In this document: piece by piece, positions 52,301 to 62,775 of the stretch | Position numbering within the stretch: position 1 is the first letter of the stretch | Layout of the letters: each line of letters opens with the position of its first letter | The notes under the pieces: model-generated | Database searches by the model: none | Seen by the model: the letters and a program-made list of their open reading frames with translations, nothing else | What the model was told of the DNA's origin: nothing | Source: Tubiluchus corallicola | Taxonomy: Eukaryota > Priapulida > Priapulimorpha > Priapulimorphida > Tubiluchidae | DNA length: 64,000 nucleotides | Assembly: GCA_030141605.1 (NCBI GenBank) | Contig: JAQGDQ010000411.1 | Coordinates: 1 to 64,000, forward strand | Direction of reading: 5' to 3' | Position numbers and translations under genes: made by a program

Positions 52301-55300
52301 AGCTATAATGAACTTGATCAAGGCGAGAATTAAAATCAGCTATAATGAACTTGATCAAGGCAGGAATTAGTGTCAGCTATAATGAACTTGATCAAGGCGA
52401 GAATTATAATCAGCTATAATGAACTTGATCAAGGGGAGAATTAAAATCAGCTATAATGAACTTGATCAAGGCGGGAATTAAAATCAGCTATAATGAACTT
52501 GATCAAGGCAGGAATTAATGTCAGCTATAATGAACTTGATCAAGGCGGGAATTATAATCAGCTATAATGAACTTGATCAAGGCGAGAATTAAAATCAGCT
52601 ATAATGAACTTGATCAAGGCGAGAATTAAAATCAGCTATAATGAACTTGATCAAGGCAGGAATTAATGTCAGCTATAATGAACTTGATCAAGGCGGGAAT
52701 TATAATCAGCTATAATGAACTTGATCAAGGCGAGAATTAAGATCAGCTATAATGAACTTGATCAAGGGGAGAATTAAAATCAGCTATAATGAACTTGATC
52801 AAGGTAGGAATTAAAGTCAGCTATAATGAACCTGATCAAGGCAGGATTTAATGTCAGCTATAAACAACTTGATCAAGGCGCAAATTAAAATCAGTTATAA
52901 TGAACTTGATCAAGGCGGGAATTAAAATCAGCTATAAACAACTTGATCAAGGTGAGAATTAAAATCAGCTATAATGAACTTGATCAAGGCGGGAATTAAA
53001 ATCAGCTATAATGAACTTGATCAAGGCGGGAATTAAAATCAGCTATAATGAACTTGATCAAGGCGGGAATTAAAATCAGCTATAATGAACTTGATCAAGG
53101 TGAGAATTAAAATCAGCTATAATGAACTTGATCAAGGCGGGAATTAAAATCAGCTATAATGAACTTGATCAAGGCGGGAATTAAAATCAGCTATAATGAA
53201 CTTGATCAAGGCGGGAATTAAAATCAGCCATAATGAACTTGATCAAGGCGGGAATTAAAATCAGCCATAATGAACTTGATCAAGGCAGGACATTTGCATT
53301 CATGCAATTTTTTTACATATTGGTTAAAAAGACACCAATGGCATCTTATACATCAACCTGCTATCTGTTTATTTGCAGGTTTCTCTGATTATGAAGCTGC
53401 GACAAAGAGGCAGTACGATCGCTTGATTAAGAACATGAAAGTTGACATGGATAGTTATCAGAATCAGAAAGAAAAGTTGTAAGTAAACATTCTTTATTAC
53501 ATCTCTGTAGAGCTTAAAAGAAACAAAACGTTTTTCCCGTAACAAATTATTTACTGGTTTACAGTGAGTCCTCGCTTAACGACTCCCAGTTTAGCGACGT
53601 TTCATTTTAACAACAATTTTTTTTACTTTGCTCAGAAATTTTTTTTTAATTTATCAACGACTTTTTTACCTAATTTGGTGCATTAAAACAGTACATGTTG
53701 CATTATTCTGTTCTAAAAACACACTAGTAATGTAAACGTACAGTTATTATACATGTTTTTGCTTCCCTACTGACTAACTGACTGACTCTTGTCCATTTGT
53801 ATGAAGCCTGAGAGAAAATTGTGAAGGAATGCTCCCTGCAACCTGTTCCCGTAACAACCCGACTAAGTGCCCAGGTAAAATTCGCGAGATTGCCCCTTGT
53901 CTTGGCTTTGACTCTGCAGTGTTTATTGTTTAAAGGCAGCCTAGGTTTAAATATCAGCGAAAGAAAAACCACTAGCTAGGTATTGATAAGAAAGACATAT
54001 ACGTGGTTCATACACTCAGAAAGAAATTAGTTACCGTATATACTCGCATATAAGCCTACATCGCATATAAGCCGACCCCCTAAAACTGCTTTAAAATGGC
54101 CAGTTTTTGCAAAAACCCGTATATAAGCCGACCATCAACTTGTCTAATTTTACTCCATACCCAATCAACAAAATTCATCCCTTTTTGTCACATTTTGTTA
54201 ATTGGGTATTTTTGGTTCATAGAAATTTTTTACTATAAAGATGTAAAATGCTTACTTTTATGTTACATACTAGAAGAAATTGCTTGTTTCTTCAGCGGCC
54301 TTTATCACTTTTAGCTTGAAGACAGCAGTATAGGACATACGTTTTCATTTTTCTCCAGGCATGGTGTATTGCACAAATAATTTTACAACTAAAATTATCA
54401 AAATTCAGCACACTTTTAAATTCTGTTACCGAAAAAGCATGAAAAATAACCAAAACTGAAGACAACGAAACTTACATCCTGCAGAGGCAGCCATGATTTC
54501 ACGCGTGGCGCTATCTAGCGAGAATGGTCAAAATCTTTCATCCGCCGATTGAACTACCGTATATACTCGCATATAAGCCTACATCGCATATAAGCCGACC
54601 CCCTGATTTCAGTATTGTATTTTATAGTTCTAAATTCGGCTTATATGCGAGCATATACGGTAGTAGAAAAATAAATAAAACCCGTAAATGTTTAACTCGC
54701 ATGAATTAAGCAGCATTGATTTTTGCATCTCAAATTATTTATATTACTGTCTATAGAAGTCTTGGCTTCGTTTAACGACGTTTCGCTTAGCGTCGCATTT
54801 TGCTTGAACGCAGTTGTTAGGGTCGTTAAGCGAGGACTTACTATATACGCGAATTTTTTGCTAGTTTCTATCATAATTTTATTGTATAGTCAGTGTTTTT
54901 TTAATTTTCGATACAGTGCTATGTACTTTTAAATACATGAAATAATTTTAAAATAATAAAAAACTAAAAATAAAACATGACCACAAAAGATGCCTGCTAT
55001 TAGATTGCACATTTCTGAATGTAAAGAATGCTGCTGAGAATTTGGCAGCATCTTGGGAAACAGCCAGACAGTCACGGTGTGTGGTGAGTTATAAAGTTAA
55101 GGTGTGCCAAGCTTGGTTACTAAGCAAATGGGTGACCACAAGAGCACCCGCTCGTGAGTGCATCTGAATGCAGCTGACACTTGACAAATGACTAAGCTGT
55201 TCAGTCATTTTTTTACATGATTATCCTCGATAGTAAGCTAGATACTCGTCCTGCCACAATTATCTACTTTGATCGAGTCGTGGCGCTAGACTGGATCCCT

Positions 55301-57321
55301 GCTTGACGAGTTGTATAAAGTAGCAAAGTTGCCGTAACTACAGAAATGCATCTTACGGCATCTCTCGTCAAAATAACTTCTTGCATCTTCCTTTATGATA
55401 GCATCTCATTTTATTGTAAAACAGGAATGATAACGAAGCGTCAGGCTCCTCTGTGATACCCGGAACTCATAAACCAACCGAAGAGGCTGTCGAAAAGTTG
55501 GCGGATACCGTAGAAAAACTGTATGTACTGATTTTCTAAAATTCCGAGTACGAAAGATGACACTTACGTTCTAGATAAAACGTATTTGTGAAATATGTTT
55601 AATGTACAGAAAGACTTGTTTATTGTATTTTGAGCTAAAACTTTTAATTTACAAAGTTGAAAAGTATGTCAAACATTTCGACAGAGTTACTGCTGCCATC
55701 TTCAGTGATAAATTCTTAAAAACATACAAATAGTTTATATAGGCAGAGACTACAGTATGGAACATTATATGCACTAATTATGTATTTTTCAGAAGGCAAA
55801 TAGGTAACGGATTATGCAGACCAGTAGAAAAGAAATTGATACAGTAAACTGTGCACTAATTATGAATTTAACAGAAGCCAAATAGGTAATAGATAAGCAG
55901 ACCAGTAGAAAAGAAATTGATACAGTAAATTATGCACTAATTATGTATTTTTCAGAAGCCAAATAGATAACGGGTTATGCACACCAGTAGAAAAGAAATT
56001 GATACAGTATATTGTGCACTAATTATGAATTTAACAGAAGCCAAATAGGTAATGATTAAGCAGACCAGTAGAAAAGAAATTGATACAGTAAATTATGCAC
56101 TAATTATGTATTTTTCAGAAGGCAAATAGGTAACAGATTATGCAGACCAGTAGAAAAGAAATTGATACAGTAAACTGTGCATTAATTATGTATTTACAAA
56201 AAGTCAAATAAGCAATAGATAAGCAGACCAGTAGAAAAGGCTCCGACTCCAAAGCCCTAAGTTTTAACAACTCCGACTCCTTCAGGAGTAAATTTACTGC
56301 CGGCTCCGACTCCACAGCCCTGAGTATTAACAATTCCGACTCCTTCAGGAGTAAATTTACTGCCGGCTCCGACTCCACAGCCCTAAGTTTTAACAACTCC
56401 GACTCCTTCAGAAGTAAATTTACCGCCGACTCCACAGCCCTGAGTTTTAACAATGCCGACTCCTTCAGGAGTAAATTTACTGCCGGCTCCGACTCCACAG
56501 CCCCGTTGGAATGGCTGTTATAGGTTCAAATTCGACACACACAAGCTTTTTTAATTAAAATTTTGATTTGAACCTAAAATTACGGATTCAAATGATTCAA
56601 TTACATTTGTTCGTTCATCATTGAACCATTTCAGATGTCAAACTGATATAAAGTTCAGTTATAAACAAAATTATAGACTCGGTTTTGTAAAACCTTCATT
56701 TATTTCGTATTTTTTCTGAACGTTGGTATAAGGATTTTAACGAAAACTTTTTAATACCGAATTCGATTTGTTGAAATCTGATTTGTTTGAAATTTGAAAG
56801 CCAAGAAATAGATTTCATTCGATTTCTGGAGCATGTATACGTTTGTATTTATCATCATCATCATCATCATCATACGCCCGTCACGTCTATTGTAGACATT
56901 GGGCGGGCAGAATTCTAAAATAAAAGAAATCTGCCTTCAGACAGGTAAACGCAGCAGTAATCCAGCAAAAAACTAGACACTGCTATGCCAGTGGCTTGTC
57001 AGCACCACTTCCGTGAAAATACTGTTGTGTCTGTTTACTTCTGTTAGAATGGTTGAGGCAATGGCAGAAACCTATTGCCCGAGATCTCCTTGTGAAGAAA
57101 AACTACAGAAACTGTCTTGATTATTTCTTACATGCTTCTTATTAACTTTTTTCAGGATTGAAAAACGTGCAAAGTACAGCCGCCGAAGAGCTTACGACGA
57201 CGATGCGGACATTGATTACATTAACGAGAGGAATGCCAAGTTTAACAAGAAACTCGAGCGTTTCTACGGCGAATATACGGCAGAGATAAAACAGAATTTA
57301 GAAAGAGGAACTGCAGTGTAG
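49384..57321 (+). CDS. SYF2: Pre-mRNA splicing factor SYF2, complete, 7 exons
   Basis: Component of the Prp19-associated (NTC-related) spliceosome complex, nuclear. Exons: 49384-49410, 49762-49863, 50261-50386, 51619-51730, 53379-53478, 55425-55520, 57156-57321; joined 729 nt, 242 residues, against 243 in human. The family signatures are in order: [22 protein letters not shown], split by an intron after [37 protein letters not shown]; and the invariant C-terminal [19 protein letters not shown], then [19 protein letters not shown]. The protein is highly charged and mostly helical. The start MSFAFMPRK is an own 27-nt first coding exon whose ATG follows a possible acceptor (TATTTTCAG, AG at 49341-49342), so a 5'UTR intron is possible. 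The donor of exon 4 (51731) is the first unit of a 1.5-kb minisatellite. Identity is near certain. Confidence 0.97.
50600..50790. repeat. About 80-bp imperfect tandem repeat
   Basis: CACTGGCTAGACATCAGC recurs with GACTTCTACATGTCC and GGCTGACACTGG variants; in SYF2 intron 3. Confidence 0.6.
51723..53287 (+). repeat. 37-bp minisatellite seeded on the SYF2 exon 4 splice donor, about 42 copies
   Basis: Unit TGATCAAGGCGAGAATTAAA then ATCAGCTATAATGAACT. The first unit is the real exon 4 end (GATCAAG at 51,724-51,730) and its donor GTGAGA. In most later units the donor GT has become GC; GTGAG survives near 52,027, 52,952 and 53,100, and GTAGG near 52,804. The array ends 90 bases before exon 5. Confidence 0.97.
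53562..54843. mobile_element. Family T MITE, full length, hosting another MITE
   Basis: Ends CAGTGAGTCCTCGCTTAACG and inverted TAGTAAGTCCTCGCTTAACG; TA flanks. In SYF2 intron 5. Confidence 0.88.
54034..54660. mobile_element. CCGTATATACTCGCATATAA-ended MITE nested in the family T MITE
   Basis: Ends CCGTATATACTCGCATATAA and inverted CCGTATATGCTCGCATATAA, TA flanks. A second 5' end at 54,557 also pairs with the right end, giving a complete 104-bp copy (54,557-54,660) inside or beside a longer one. Confidence 0.8.
55771..56215. repeat. 82-bp minisatellite with alternating subtypes
   Basis: GCACTAATTATG unit starts at 55,771, 55,853, 55,934, 56,016, 56,097 and 56,179. Two subtypes (TATTTTTCAGAAG and AATTTAACAGAAG) alternate, a dimeric unit of about 163 bp. 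Confidence 0.88.
56225..56510. repeat. 63-bp minisatellite made of hAT ends, about 4.5 copies
   Basis: Unit CTCCGACTCCACAGCCCTGA then GTTTTAACAACTCCGACTCC. CCGACTCCACAGCCCTG is the reverse complement of the CAGGGCTGTGGAGTCGG hAT end seen at 34,793. Confidence 0.9.
56850..57060 (-). mobile_element. (ATG)n-tailed retroposon end, copy 2
   Basis: (CAT)n at 56,851-56,873 followed by the reverse complement of the 48,056-48,110 sequence; extends further than copy 1. Confidence 0.6.
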
Positions 57322-57510
57322 TACTTCTTGATGTTTCTTTGTACATAGTACTTTAATATGTTGTCAAAATTGTGTAGAGCAAACATGGTTATGTATTTGA
57401 AGTTAGTCATATACTTGTGTAATAATTGTTTCTAGCAATGTTTTTAGAAGACAATAACGCAATATGTATTGTTTTTATGCATCATGCTAGGTAAAAAAGC
57501 TGTTGATAAA

Positions 57511-57516
57511 ATAAAA
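57511..57516 (+). terminator. Polyadenylation signal AATAAA of SYF2
   Basis: Canonical hexamer 190 bases after the TAG stop, in an A-rich 3'UTR. Cleavage would fall just before the 5S-derived element. Confidence 0.6.
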
Positions 57517-57584
57517 GTTGGCTTTGACAAAGTAAAAAAAATTAGTCAAAATAAATTGTATGTCGCTAAGTGAAAAAAGGTGTC

Positions 57585-57704
57585 AATTCTTGGCCATATC
57601 ACGATGAAAACACCGGTTCTCATCTGATCATGAAGTTAAGCAACGTAGAGCCTGATTAGTACTTGGATGGGTGACCACCTAGGAATACCAGGTGCTATAC
57701 GCTG
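57585..57704 (+). ncRNA. 5S rRNA-derived sequence, probably head of a SINE3-type retroposon
   Basis: About 120 bases match metazoan 5S rRNA: GAAAACACCGGTTCTC, GAAGTTAAGCAACG (box A), GATTAGTACTTGGATGGGTG and GGAATACCAGGTGC (box C region). Several CpG positions have decayed and the loop after CTGATCA lacks bases. No T-run terminator follows, so this is not a working 5S gene. About 75 bases of unrelated body and a (CAA)n tail at 57770-57780 follow, the structure of a 5S-derived SINE. It lies just after the SYF2 polyadenylation site. Confidence 0.75.
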
Positions 57705-57783
57705 CAGTTGCATCAATAACTGATTCTCTTGGCGCACACTCCATTGTCTTCCGAGAGAGAAAGATGCCAACAACAACAACAAT
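57705..57783 (+). mobile_element. Body and (CAA)n tail of the 5S-derived SINE
   Basis: Directly joined to the 5S-like head. Contains TTCCGAGAGAGAAAGATGCC and then CAACAACAACAACAA, a simple-repeat tail as retroposons have. Confidence 0.5.
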
Positions 57784-58317
57784 TACTCATTCTTAGTATA
57801 CGGTAACTGTAAAGAATTTAGTAGGTAATTTTAGATATTGTACTAGAATAAACCATATATTAGTGGTTAAAATTATTGTTTTTGTATGTTACTGCACTCG
57901 AGGAAGTCAATGTTTGTGTGAAATGAAAATAAACACAGGTAAGCCGCTGTTCATCAGGTGCAAATGAAAGGTAAAGTGGGGTAATAATTGTATGTTGAGT
58001 GTAGAATCCCGAGAAGCAGTTTCTCGCGTTGTTTTACCAACTGCTAAATTTAGCTGTGAAATGTGAGTAATAATAATCATTAATTAGTGAGAAGTGGAGA
58101 GGGAAAGGAATCAGAAAACAATAGATGATCGTGTGAGTAATTAAGCTTTGCATGAACCCCCGACTCAAGATCATCACAAAGTTATTTACAAGTAGAATAA
58201 GATGAGAAAACATCGTGCAGAACTATGTATTATAGTGTTGCATAACAAATGCTCTTCGAGGAATTTTAAACTTTTGAACATTTGCACTGCATTTTTATGT
58301 TAAAACAAAACCACGCA
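57784..58317. other. Intergenic DNA, nothing recognised
   Basis: No coding, RNA or repeat structure seen. Confidence 0.45.
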
Positions 58318-58895
58318 CAATCTTAAACTGTAGGTCAAAACAATCTACTGTTTAAAATATTGAAAGGAAACATACTATTTTTTCAAAAATGATTTACGTG
58401 AAAGAATTATTACCACGAACACAATCGCACCACTAGTTCTTTGCTGTTACATGCATTTTGCTATTCGCTAGTTAGACGGGCACTAGCGCCTGCATTTCGG
58501 AAACGTGTTGCACAAAAAAGGTGCTGTACCTCTCATTTCAGATGTGTTAGCTTGCGATGAACTGCATACATTCAACAGCTCGTGCGTGAGCACAGCAGTA
58601 AATTTCAAATTTGGTTTTCTGAAAACTTGCGTAGTTTTAGTGTAACACACTGAGTATCTTACCGTAGCACTGTACTTCAATTTCCGCTTTCGCAAACACG
58701 TGCAACACGCTCGTGGAATATTTTTGCTGTTGAAAATTATGGTCGTTATGATGTCATCAGTAATTTGGCTCGCTCAGCATTAGTTGAGATTTAATCTAAC
58801 ATTTAATTATCAGAACCGCTTTTGCAGTATTAATTATGTTAAGATGTATACTTTTTACTGTACTTGAAAATGGGGTAGTATATGAGAAACCATCC
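58318..58895 (+). repeat. Family G, copy 3
   Basis: AAACTGTAGGTCAAAAC to GAAAATGGGGTAGTA matches copies 1 and 2. Confidence 0.8.
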
Positions 58896-59436
58896 TTTAA
58901 TGTGTGGTGAATTTCACAATTTCGGTTCAGAAAATCAAACAAACTCAGTAGCTGCTTATTACAGTGCTGGAGAAATCAGTGCAGGGTTTTAAACAGACTG
59001 TTTGAACACATCAGACAGTTTTCTACCACGAAATCTGAAATAAGTATTTGAGTTCATGAATCATTAGTCGAAGAAACGTCAAGCAATGAAAAATCAATAA
59101 GTGCTAATTTATTTGGAATGCATTTAAAAAAATCAATATTTAAATTCGTAAAACTATACATTACAACATGTCTGCTGGATTATATATATATATACAAAGT
59201 ATGTCTGGCAGTAACCTATTGAAATGCAATCTATTCTATAGCATTTAGATAAAACATGTAACATAATAGTAACATTGTTCTGGAATATAAAAAAAATAAA
59301 ACAATGACGCCTTGAGACAATTTTCAACCCTAATTAATACTTCAAATTGCATGTACTGTACATAATATTTATACAAAGAAGCGCAAGTCAATATTTACAA
59401 TATGCTATGGCAGCAGAAGAATAGATACCCTTACAG

Positions 59437-59693
59437 CAGTGGTTCCCAAAGTAGGGGTAAATTACCCCCCCGGGGGTAATATGTTTTTTTTGGGGGGTAA
59501 CGGGCACCCCTCTGAAAATTTTTAAAACTTCGCTCGGAATGCATTTTACGTAGTTTTCTTCTTGATTTTGCTTGCTTGTGGCATATACGTGTGTTTACTT
59601 TTTGAGTTGGAGAAGTAGTACTAGGTAGGGGGTAATGGACACGACCGGGTTTCCCGATTTGGGTAATGGTCCGAGAAAGTTTGGGAACCACTG
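59437..59693. mobile_element. hAT MITE with perfect 8-bp duplication
   Basis: Ends CAGTGGTTCCCAAAGTAGGG and inverted CAGTGGTTCCCAAACTTTCT, flanked by identical CCTTACAG (59,429-59,436 and 59,694-59,701). 257 bp, with a GGGGTAA / TTACCCCC stem near one end. The perfect duplication points to recent insertion. Confidence 0.95.
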
Positions 59694-59946
59694 CCTTACA
59701 GTGTCCAATAAAATGGCATCTCATGATTCATAAAATTGTTGGTTTTTAAAATGCAAATTAAAATCCACATGGATATCTGCATAACATGAGTAACTAGATG
59801 ATTGATTACTGCTCTAAGGTAACAGTTATTCTTGTGAACTAGAAATGTACACAATGTTAAGATTTTTCCAATTTGATTTCATTATTGAACATTCAGAAAT
59901 GGACAATCACTCAGCTTAATCTGTCTATACGATTGACCTGGAATAA

Positions 59947-60195
59947 TGATCTGGACTTTCTTGGCAACAGCTGAGTGATTATTGTGTGTGCCTGCCCACG
60001 AAAGTTAAACACTACCAGACCTGGTCAGTAAATGTATAACTTGACTGCCTTGAACCACATCCAAATATGGACAACAATGGTCTGGACTTTCTGGGCAACA
60101 GCTGAGTGATTGTTGTGTGTGCCCGGTCACCATAGTTAAACACTACCAGACCTGGTCAGTAATTGTATAACTCGAATGCCTTGAACCACATCCAA
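59947..60195. repeat. About 122-bp tandem duplication, two copies
   Basis: GGCAACAGCTGAGTGATT, AAACACTACCAGACCTGGTC and TTGAACCACATCCAAATATG each occur twice; about 200 bases past the CENP-A-like stop codon. Confidence 0.85.
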
Positions 60196-60392
60196 ATATG
60201 GCCAAGATTCTTCTCTCAGTTTAGTCACTTCAGTGCCGTACCCTAGAGAACTTTTCCTGATTATTAAATTTCAGTCTCATCAGTTTGTTTGGTCAGGTCA
60301 AAGTTTTAAACTTAGAAAATACTGAACTGTATACGGAATTGTGTTATATGAATGCAAAAGACTAAAAGTTTAACTAGATTTGCGTCGAGCTG

Positions 60393-60879
60393 TCACACGT
60401 AATCGCGACCACGAATTCGCCGTGCCAAACTGATGTCTTTTGGCATAATGGTGACCCGTTTTGCATGAATGGCACAAAGATTTGAAGATTCAAACAGATT
60501 GACGAGATACATCTCCGCAGCTTCCTGCAACGCTCGAATGGCAAGTTCCTGCCATCTCAGAGGGGCACGCGTCACACAGTTTTGAGCAATCTCTTTAACG
60601 ACTCTTGCAAACGGCAGTTTTCTAAGCAACAAGTCGGTCGATTTTTGGTACTTGCGTATTTCCATTAGGGCTCGGGTACCAGGTCTGTATCGTCTATGAG
60701 GCGGAGCGGCTTCGCGTCTGCTAGTGGAGGCACGTTGTTGATTTGAAGTGGAGGGATGTGGATTGGACGGTTCATCCGACGACTCGGAAGAATCGGAGAA
60801 TCGTGGAGCAGGTTCTCGTCTACTAGTGGAGGCACGTTGACGGGGTGATTCATCCGATGATTCGGAAAATCGACGATGT
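60393..60879 (-). CDS. CENPA: CENP-A-like centromeric histone H3 variant, last coding exon (5' exon not found)
   Basis: Centromere-specific H3 that marks the site of kinetochore assembly. The exon encodes 161 residues ending RIRGRDYV. About 90 residues form a histone fold ([20 protein letters not shown], then [32 protein letters not shown]). CENP-A hallmarks: loop 1 NCVTRAP is two residues longer than canonical H3, and Trp replaces Phe in LRWQ. The 71-residue visible tail is unlike H3, Ser/Arg-rich, and holds two copies of a module ([11 protein letters not shown] and [11 protein letters not shown]) plus two SSDE-type acidic serine motifs. The exon opens with an acceptor (ATTATAG on the minus strand) and a split codon, so a start exon lies at higher coordinates; I found no convincing candidate. 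Replication-coupled H3 genes are intronless with a conserved tail, so this is not one of them. Confidence 0.88.
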
Positions 60880-61101
60880 CTATAATGATATCACATACGT
60901 AAATGATAGTTATTAGTTTTTAACAAAAAAAATCCAAATAGGAAACAAAAATTCATTCTACGGCTGCAAAAAGTGACGAAATTTGTTGAATGATATTTAG
61001 TAATTGTATCAATTATTTAACCTGACAGATGATGTCCATTATCTAGTCAATCTAAATATTAGATTTCTTTTCCTAAACATAATTTCAGGGACTTAGTGAC
61101 T

Positions 61102-61326
61102 AGTTTGCACCTGTTGTAATGGCAGTCAGCCAGTCCACAAATTGTCAGTTTGCACCTGTTGTAATGGCAGTGAGCCAGTGCACAAGTTGCTAGTTTGCAC
61201 CTGTTGTAATGGCAGTGAGCCAGTGCACAAGTTGCTAGTTTGCACCTGTTGTAATGGCAGTGAGCCAGTGCACAAGTTGCTAGTTTGCACCTGTTGTAAT
61301 GGCAGTGAGCCAGTGCACAAATTGAT
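61102..61326. repeat. 45-bp minisatellite, five copies
   Basis: Unit AGTTTGCACCTGTTGTAATG then GCAGTGAGCCAGTGCACAAGTTGCT. On the minus strand each unit contains ACAACAG|GTGCAA, a donor-like site, 220-450 bases upstream of the CENP-A-like exon. Open frames through it are artefacts. Confidence 0.95.
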
Positions 61327-61499
61327 TATATGGGAAAACAGCTCAATGGTAGCATGCTCGTTACTAGATTTTCACCTGTTACCCCGACAAAGTAATAAAC
61401 ATTTGCAAAAAATCTAATTGCAAGACAAGCTTAGATAGATATAACAGCTCATCTAAAATTATGTCAGATATTCATACCATATCAGTTCAACTGTGTCAT

Positions 61500-62775
61500 A
61501 TAATCAACCTCTCCCTTTCTTTTGGGATTTTTCCAGATAAACGAAAAACAATCAATTGTCATTCATTTATTCAAATCCACTGAAGCTACAAAGATGAACT
61601 ACCGACCAATTTTTCTTTTCCCTACTTTTTCAAAACTATTTGAACGATGTGCACATAATCAACTACAAGCTTATTTACATAAATATATTTTAATCCCAAT
61701 CAATATGGTTTTCGTAAAAGCTGCACAACTGATCTGGCTTCAATAAGTGCTTGCAGCAAATTGGTCGACAGTATAAAAAATGCTTGTTTTGTGACCTTTC
61801 AAAAGCATTTGATACAGTCAAGCATTTCATTCTAATCAATAATTTGTTTCACTACGACATGCGAGGGATTGCATCCAGCTGGTTTAGGAGCTAATTAACT
61901 AATCGTTTGCAAAGTGTCAAATGTAACAATATTCTATCTGATATGTTAAATGTTAAGTTTGGCATTCCACAAGGAGCAATTCTTGGTCCACTGTTGTTTC
62001 TTGTTTATATCAATGATATTGCAAACCGACAGAACAATATGTAACTAAATTCGCTGATATATTTCATGGTACTACAATATTTATGGCTTTTGCAAACTTT
62101 CGGTTACCAATATGAATAATATGCTAAATAATCTTTCGACGTGGTACTTAATTCTAGTAAAATTGGCACTTAATTCTAGTAAAACAAAATGTATCATGTT
62201 TCGATCTAAATAGTTCCTCCAAATAGTACACTTTTCATTGATGGTGAACCAATTGAATTCATCAAAGAGACCAAATTTCTTGGTATCATCCTCCATGAAA
62301 GCTTGGACTGGACTCCGCACACATTAACATGATTAGTCTTAAAATAACAAAAAATCTTGGTATTATTTCCCAGTCTTTCAAAGGTTCATGTCATAATATT
62401 ATATAATTCTTTAGTTCTACCCTATTTAAATTTTGCTTCTATTCTTTGGGGCCCCACTTACCCCTCAAATTTAAATCCACTTCGTACACTGCAACGAAAA
62501 TTCTTGCATAATTGTTACGTACATTCTAAATTTTTTACAATTTTTTAATTTGTTTCTGCAATTTTTCACAAATCCTATAAACAAAAATGTCAAACAGCGT
62601 AATACTAGGTATAATGAATATTATGTGAGATATTGCAGAACCATTGCTGCTAAACATTTTATTTCTTTTCTAGGTTCCAATGTTTGGAATTCTATTTCTT
62701 GTAATATCAAAACAGTATCATGTGAACCTAGATTTAAGAAGGAGATGAAAACATGTCTCTTAAATACATATTAGG
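61500..62775 (+). pseudogene. Non-LTR retrotransposon (LINE) reverse transcriptase, degenerate
   Basis: Pieces in order: MNYRPIFLFPTFSKLFERCA (counterpart of NYRPISLLP..SK..E), AFDTVKHFILINNLF, GIPQGAILGPLLFLVYINDI, a weak FAD in place of the catalytic FADD, then LYNSLVLPYLNFASILWGPT and the C-terminal NVWNSISCNIKTVSCEPRFK. Several frameshifts and stops. Probably a CR1/Jockey-like clade; cannot be fixed by eye. Confidence 0.85.

Noticed and set aside
57585-57704. Functional 5S rRNA gene
   Set aside because: Base losses, CpG decay, no T-run terminator, and a SINE-like body and tail instead.
60665-60853. 62-codon frame over the CENP-A tail ([15 protein letters not shown]-type)
   Set aside because: Shifted reading of the tail exon; the other frame runs straight into the histone fold.
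61340-61395. tRNA gene (CAGCTCAATGGTAGCATGCTCG)
   Set aside because: Resembles a D-arm only; no T-arm or pairing acceptor stem.
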